Under the pieces are notes generated by a model. The model was not told where the DNA came from. It did no database searches and was given only the letters and a program-made list of their open reading frames with translations. From NCBI GenBank assembly GCA_028288905.1, contig JAQGHJ010000059.1, positions 1 through 8,899 on the forward strand: DNA of 8,899 nt, written 5' to 3'. Below, one piece after another: positions 5,572 through 8,899 of the stretch. The position numbers were made by a program, and so were the translations under genes. Each line of letters begins with the position of its first letter. Within the stretch, counting starts at the first letter, position 1. Source of the stretch: Phycisphaerales bacterium (GTDB lineage: Bacteria; Planctomycetota; Phycisphaerae; Tepidisphaerales; Tepidisphaeraceae).

Positions 5572-6672
5572 ATGACGCTGGGGTACTACGCAGTGGAGAG
5601 TGGCCACGACGACGGCACAGGGTCCCTGCCGGCCAACGCCGTCTGTCGGGTGTGCGGGACAGGGCTGGGCGGTCTGCCGGGCACCGCCCTGTGCCCGGGC
5701 TGCGGCACCCCGGGTGGCCGGTCGGTGTACGGCGACCTGCTGCGGTACGCCGATCCGGAGTGGGTCCGGCGGGTGTGGGCGGGGGTGCGGCTCCAGTTCT
5801 GGTCGCTCCTGGCGCTGGCACTCGCGATGCTGGGGGTCGTCGTCTGGGCGATGATCTGGGGCATCCGGCAGGCGCAGGCGGCCGCGGCGGCCGGTACATC
5901 GGTCACCGTGGCCGCAGGGCAGGGTCAGCCGCTGCCGGCGTGGGCGACGACAGCGGCGGCAATCGTCCCCTTCGCGGCGGTCGCGGTCGGGGTGTGGTGG
6001 ACGACCGCTCCGGAGCCGCCGGTCCCCCCCGCGCCCACGGGGACGGGTGACGCGGGGCAGTCCGCCTCCGCGACCTCGCCCGACCCGGCCGTCGTCCGTG
6101 GCCCCTGGTGGGGCCCGCGGCGGCTTGCGCGGGGCGGGGTGGTCGGGATGATCGCTTACGTGCTCATCCAGGGGGTTGTGCAGGCGGCGATGGGACCGGA
6201 CGCGCTGTCGCTGCCGGCCGACCGGGCGGTGCTCGCGGCCGTGAACCTCCTGAGCGCGGTCGAGTTCGTCGCGTGGACGGCGACGGCCGTCCACCTGGCG
6301 CGGCTGGCCGTCCGGGTGCCGGACCTGGGGCTGGCCGCCCGATCCCGCATCGCGGCTTGGGGTGCCGGGTCTACCGGTGCACTGCTCGTCCTGATGAGCG
6401 TCGGCGTCGTCTTGCTGATGCCCGAGGTGCAGCGGCCGGGACGGCCGGGCGCGACGCCGGGCGTCGGGATGATGATCGGCGGGTGCGCGATGTCCCTGGT
6501 GGGGCTCGCGTTGCTCGGGTTCTTCGTCTTCTACCTCGTTGCGCTCGGACAGGCCGGCGGCCGGCTCCGCGACGCCGCCGCGTTTGCCCGGCTGGTCCGA
6601 CCGGGCCCGTTGGCCGGCCGCGGTCCGTTCCCCCCGCCGGTCGGGCGCGGCGGCGGGGATGGCCCGGGCTGA
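5572..6672 (+). CDS. Zinc-ribbon multi-pass membrane protein of unknown function, 366 aa
   Basis: An N-terminal zinc ribbon is formed by Cys25-x2-Cys28 and Cys41-x2-Cys44. It is followed by a short amphipathic stretch (YGDLLRYADPEWVRRV, 53-68) and about six membrane spans near 76-98, 124-145, 188-207, 219-247, 262-283 and 300-326. Between the second and third spans is a Pro/Gly/Ala-rich linker (146-178), and the tail (338-366) is Pro/Gly/Arg-rich and disordered-looking. I do not recognise a named family, but zinc-ribbon plus transmembrane proteins are frequent in planctomycetes. The ribbon may bind a protein or nucleic acid on the cytoplasmic side; that is inference. The start is the ATG at 5572, just before the ribbon. 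Its ribosome site is weak (GGGAG lies about 16 bases upstream), so the start is moderately sure. A 7-bp hairpin follows the stop. Confidence 0.75.
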   Translation: MTLGYYAVESGHDDGTGSLPANAVCRVCGTGLGGLPGTALCPGCGTPGGRSVYGDLLRYADPEWVRRVWAGVRLQFWSLLALALAMLGVVVWAMIWGIRQAQAAAAAGTSVTVAAGQGQPLPAWATTAAAIVPFAAVAVGVWWTTAPEPPVPPAPTGTGDAGQSASATSPDPAVVRGPWWGPRRLARGGVVGMIAYVLIQGVVQAAMGPDALSLPADRAVLAAVNLLSAVEFVAWTATAVHLARLAVRVPDLGLAARSRIAAWGAGSTGALLVLMSVGVVLLMPEVQRPGRPGATPGVGMMIGGCAMSLVGLALLGFFVFYLVALGQAGGRLRDAAAFARLVRPGPLAGRGPFPPPVGRGGGDGPG

Positions 6673-6673
6673 G

Positions 6674-6695
6674 TTGGCGGAACGCCTACCGCCAA
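6674..6695 (+). terminator. Hairpin directly after the stop of the zinc-ribbon gene
   Basis: TTGGCGG (6674-6680) and CCGCCAA (6689-6695) are perfect complements with an 8-base loop, starting one base after the TGA at 6670-6672. There is no U-tract. The position before the glyA promoter fits a 3' end for the preceding gene. Confidence 0.45.
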
Positions 6696-6737
6696 GTTAG
6701 GGACGGGTGGCCGGCGTGGTCGTTGCCGCCGGTCGGA

Positions 6738-6767
6738 TTGGGTCAGGTGTCGCCGGCCCGCTATACT
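6738..6767 (+). promoter_or_regulatory. Sigma-70-type promoter for glyA
   Basis: TTGGGT (6738-6743) and TATACT (6762-6767) are separated by 18 bases. The -10 matches consensus at five of six positions and stands out in very GC-rich DNA; the -35 keeps the key TTG. Start of transcription would be near 6774, giving a leader of about 60 bases. Confidence 0.55.
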
Positions 6768-6835
6768 TACCCGCCTCGGGTCGCCGGCCGCCGGGCCGCC
6801 GCGCCCGTCGCCCCGTACCCCGGAGATCGCCCACG

Positions 6836-8077
6836 ATGCCCGCGCTGTCGCAGACCGACCCGCTGATCGCCGACCTAATCGCCAAGGAGCAGCGGCGGCA
6901 GGAGACCACGCTCGAGCTGATCGCCAGCGAGAACCACGTCTCCCAGGCCGTGCTTGACGCGGTCGGGACCGTGCTGACGAACAAGTATGCCGAGGGGTAC
7001 CCGGGCGCTCGGTACTACGGCGGGTGCGAGTTCCACGACCAAATTGAGCAGGTCGCGATCGACCGGGCGAAGCAGATGTTCGGCTGCCGGTTCGCCAACG
7101 TGCAGCCGCACAGCGGGGCGAACGCGAACTTGGCCGCGTTCCTGTCGCTGCTCCAGCCCGGCGACCGGTACATCTCGCTGAACCTGGCGAGCGGCGGGCA
7201 CCTGTCGCACGGGATGAAGCTGAACACGTCGGCGATCTTCTACAAGCCTGACCACTACGAGCTGGACCCCAAGTCGCAACTGATTGACTTCGAGTCGGTC
7301 CGTCGCAAGGCGCACGAAGTGAAGCCGAAGCTGATCCTGTGCGGGTACAGCGCGTACCCGCGGACGATCGACTTCGCCAAGTTCAGGGCGATCGCCGACG
7401 AGGTCGGGGCGCTGCTGATGGCGGACGTCGCCCACATCGCCGGGCTCGTCGTCGGCGGGGCGCACCCGAGCCCCTTCCCCCACGCCCACGTCGTGACGAC
7501 GACGACGCACAAGACGCTCCGCGGCCCCCGCGGCGGGCTGATCCTGACGGACGACGAGGCCCTGAGCAAGGCAATCAACCGCAGCGTGTTCCCCGGCAGC
7601 CAGGGCGGCCCGCTGATGCACGTGATCGCCGGCAAGGCCGTCGCGTTCGGCGAGGCGCTGAAGCCCGAGTTCAAGGCGTACGCCGCGCAGGTGGTGAGGA
7701 ACGCCAAGGCGCTGGCGGCCGCGCTGACCGACCTCGGGTACCGCTTGCAGTCCGGCGGGACGGACAACCACCTGATGCTCGTCGACCTGCGGGCCCGCAA
7801 CGCCGACTACACCGGGGCCGACGCCGAGCGGGCGCTGGAGCGGGCCGGCATCATCACGAACAAGAACGCGATCCTGAACGACCCGCGGCCGCCGAAGGTG
7901 ACGAGCGGCATCCGTCTCGGCACGCCTGCGGTAACGACCCGTGGGCTCGGCGAGGCCGACATGGCCGCCGTCGCGTCGTTCATCGACCGTGCGATCGGGG
8001 CGAAGGACGAGGCGGCGTCTGCCGAGGTTCGCCGCGAGGTGGCGGCGATGTGCGAGCGGTTCCCGATGCCGCACTGA
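6836..8077 (+). CDS. glyA: Serine hydroxymethyltransferase
   Basis: This enzyme interconverts serine plus tetrahydrofolate with glycine plus 5,10-methylene-tetrahydrofolate, using pyridoxal phosphate, in the cytoplasm. The 413-residue length fits bacterial GlyA. Family marks are ELIASEN (27-33), [15 protein letters not shown] (49-63), HSGANAN (92-98), DVAHIAGLV (197-205) with the PLP-contacting Asp197 and His200, the Schiff-base Lys226 in [14 protein letters not shown], and Arg360 in SGIRLGTPA, which binds the substrate carboxylate. No key residue is missing. The ATG at 6836 has GGAGA about nine bases upstream; the open frame runs back to 6707, but that sequence covers the promoter. It has its own promoter and probably carries the transferase gene at 8130 on the same transcript, 52 bp downstream. 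Confidence 0.97.
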   Translation: MPALSQTDPLIADLIAKEQRRQETTLELIASENHVSQAVLDAVGTVLTNKYAEGYPGARYYGGCEFHDQIEQVAIDRAKQMFGCRFANVQPHSGANANLAAFLSLLQPGDRYISLNLASGGHLSHGMKLNTSAIFYKPDHYELDPKSQLIDFESVRRKAHEVKPKLILCGYSAYPRTIDFAKFRAIADEVGALLMADVAHIAGLVVGGAHPSPFPHAHVVTTTTHKTLRGPRGGLILTDDEALSKAINRSVFPGSQGGPLMHVIAGKAVAFGEALKPEFKAYAAQVVRNAKALAAALTDLGYRLQSGGTDNHLMLVDLRARNADYTGADAERALERAGIITNKNAILNDPRPPKVTSGIRLGTPAVTTRGLGEADMAAVASFIDRAIGAKDEAASAEVRREVAAMCERFPMPH

Positions 8078-8080
8078 CCG

Positions 8081-8090
8081 GGCCGCGGCC
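8081..8090. repeat. Ten-base palindrome after the glyA stop
   Basis: GGCCGCGGCC is a perfect palindrome three bases after the TGA. The hairpin loop would be too tight for a stable terminator, and the next gene follows at once, so read-through is expected. Confidence 0.25.
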
Positions 8091-8097
8091 AGGGGGC

Positions 8098-8178
8098 GTG
8101 TCGGGGCGTCGGCGTAACGGGGTGTCGGAGTGGAAGACAGCACCGGCCCAACCTCCCCCACCCCAGCACCCCGACACC
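8098..8178 (+). promoter_or_regulatory. Possible alternative stems around the bpt start codon
   Basis: GTGTCGGGG (8098-8106) can pair with CCCCGACAC (8169-8177), while GGTGTCGG (8121-8128) can pair with CCGACACC (8171-8178). The two stems compete for the same right arm, and the GTG start (8130) lies inside both loops. This could tune translation, but GC-rich DNA makes such pairings fairly easy to find. Confidence 0.25.
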
Positions 8179-8899
8179 GCGACCCCCCGACGCAACTCTT
8201 CTCTCACGTCCCCGCGACGCCGCCGCCCGTGCGGCTCCGGCTGGCGGACACCGGCGACCACGCCTGCCCGTACCTGCCGGGGCGGACGTCGACCAACCGG
8301 GCGTTCCGGGCGGAGCACATCCCCCCGCTCGTGTACCAGGCGTTCATGGACGCCGCGTTCCGCCGCAGCGGCACGATCGTGTACCAGCCGGCCTGCCGCG
8401 GGTGCCGGGCGTGCGTCCCGTTGCGGGTGCCGGTCGCCACGTTTACCCCGAGCACGTCGCAGCGCCGCGCGTGGCGCAAGAACCAAGACCTCACCGTCAC
8501 CGTCGGCCCGCCGGAGCCGGACGCCGAGCGGTTCCGGCTTTACTGCAAGTACGTGACCGAGTGGCACGGCAAGTCCGCCGGCGGCGGCGGGGAGGACGGG
8601 GCGGGCGACGACGAGGAATCGTACGACGCGTTCGCGTCGTTCCTGTACGAGTCGCCCGTGGAGACGCTGGAGTGGCGGTACCGCGACCCGGCCGGGCGGC
8701 TGGTCGGCGTCGGCATCTGCGATTTGTCGGACGTGTCGCTCAGCAGCGTCTATTTCTACCACGACCCGGCCGAGGCCCGCCGTGGGCTCGGCACGTTCGC
8801 CGCCCTGTACGAGATCGAGGAGTGCCGCCGGCTCGGCGTCCCGTACTACTACCTCGGCTATTGGGTTGACGGATGCGGCGCGATGTCCTACAGGGCGTC
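8130..8899 (+). CDS. bpt: Arginyl/leucyl-tRNA-protein transferase (Ate/Bpt family), 3' end beyond window
   Basis: The enzyme moves an amino acid from its tRNA to the N-terminus of a target protein, making an N-degron for ClpS/ClpAP-type degradation; bacterial Bpt adds Leu to N-terminal Asp or Glu. The 256 residues in view cover the N-terminal domain (Cys46-Pro-Tyr-Leu-Pro-Gly-Arg, then CRGCRACVPLRV at 89-100, then QRRAWRKN at 111-118) and most of the C-terminal GNAT-like domain (VYFYHDPAEARRGLGTF at 207-223, YYYLGYWVDGC at 239-249). Cys46, 89, 92 and 95 form the conserved cysteine set. An extra Gly/Asp-rich loop sits at about 149-163. GTG at 8130 is the only start between the upstream stop (8115-8117) and the conserved region; its ribosome site is weak. 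Arg versus Leu donor cannot be decided. It lies 52 bp after glyA, probably co-transcribed. Confidence 0.9.
   Translation, partial: MEDSTGPTSPTPAPRHRDPPTQLFSHVPATPPPVRLRLADTGDHACPYLPGRTSTNRAFRAEHIPPLVYQAFMDAAFRRSGTIVYQPACRGCRACVPLRVPVATFTPSTSQRRAWRKNQDLTVTVGPPEPDAERFRLYCKYVTEWHGKSAGGGGEDGAGDDEESYDAFASFLYESPVETLEWRYRDPAGRLVGVGICDLSDVSLSSVYFYHDPAEARRGLGTFAALYEIEECRRLGVPYYYLGYWVDGCGAMSYRA

Noticed and set aside
6707..6835. N-terminal extension of glyA to 6707
   Set aside because: The extra residues are Gly/Arg/Pro-rich and cover the promoter. The ATG at 6836 has a ribosome site and aligns with the usual GlyA N-terminus.
1..8899. CRISPR array, tRNA, rRNA, transposon ends or phage genes
   Set aside because: No spaced direct repeats, cloverleaf with conserved T-loop, transposase motifs or phage genes were seen on reading both strands by eye. 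A short degenerate element could still be missed.

Overview
The window looks like chromosomal DNA of a GC-rich planctomycete, most likely from the Gemmata group. This is an inference from the very high GC content, the scatter of stand-alone response-regulator receivers, an Ala/Pro-rich insert in a transporter, and a zinc-ribbon multi-pass membrane protein of a style common in that group. No rRNA, tRNA, CRISPR array, transposase, integrase or attachment site was seen. Nothing suggests a recent insertion, and base composition is even apart from short AT-richer promoter patches.

Layout, left to right. (1) 2-877 (+): C-terminal part of a major facilitator superfamily (MFS) transporter that enters from the left edge. 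(2) 997-1503 and 1579-1953 (both -): a 168-residue protein of unknown function lying downstream of, and probably co-transcribed with, a single-domain CheY-like receiver. (3) 1954-2316: a 363-bp gap between divergently transcribed receivers. (4) 2317-2730 (+): a second receiver. (5) 2893-4587 (-): an integral-membrane M48-type zinc metalloprotease, convergent with the second receiver. (6) 4588-4920: a 333-bp gap with a candidate -10 element for the protease. (7) 4921-5292 (-): a third receiver. (8) 5572-6672 (+): a zinc-ribbon protein with about six membrane spans. (9) 6836-8077 (+): glyA, serine hydroxymethyltransferase, behind the most convincing promoter in the window. (10) 8130 to the right edge (+): an arginyl/leucyl-tRNA-protein transferase (Ate/Bpt), cut by the edge.

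glyA and bpt form a likely two-gene unit joining one-carbon/serine-glycine metabolism to N-degron tagging, although that functional link may be coincidental. The three receivers have intact phosphorylation sites but no output domain and no histidine kinase in view, so their partners must be encoded elsewhere. A recurring non-coding feature is a perfect inverted repeat that overlaps or closely follows several stop codons, none followed by a real U-tract. I see no convincing undescribed multi-gene system. The best leads are the uncharacterised 168-residue gene next to a receiver, the stop-codon hairpins, and alternative stems around the bpt start.
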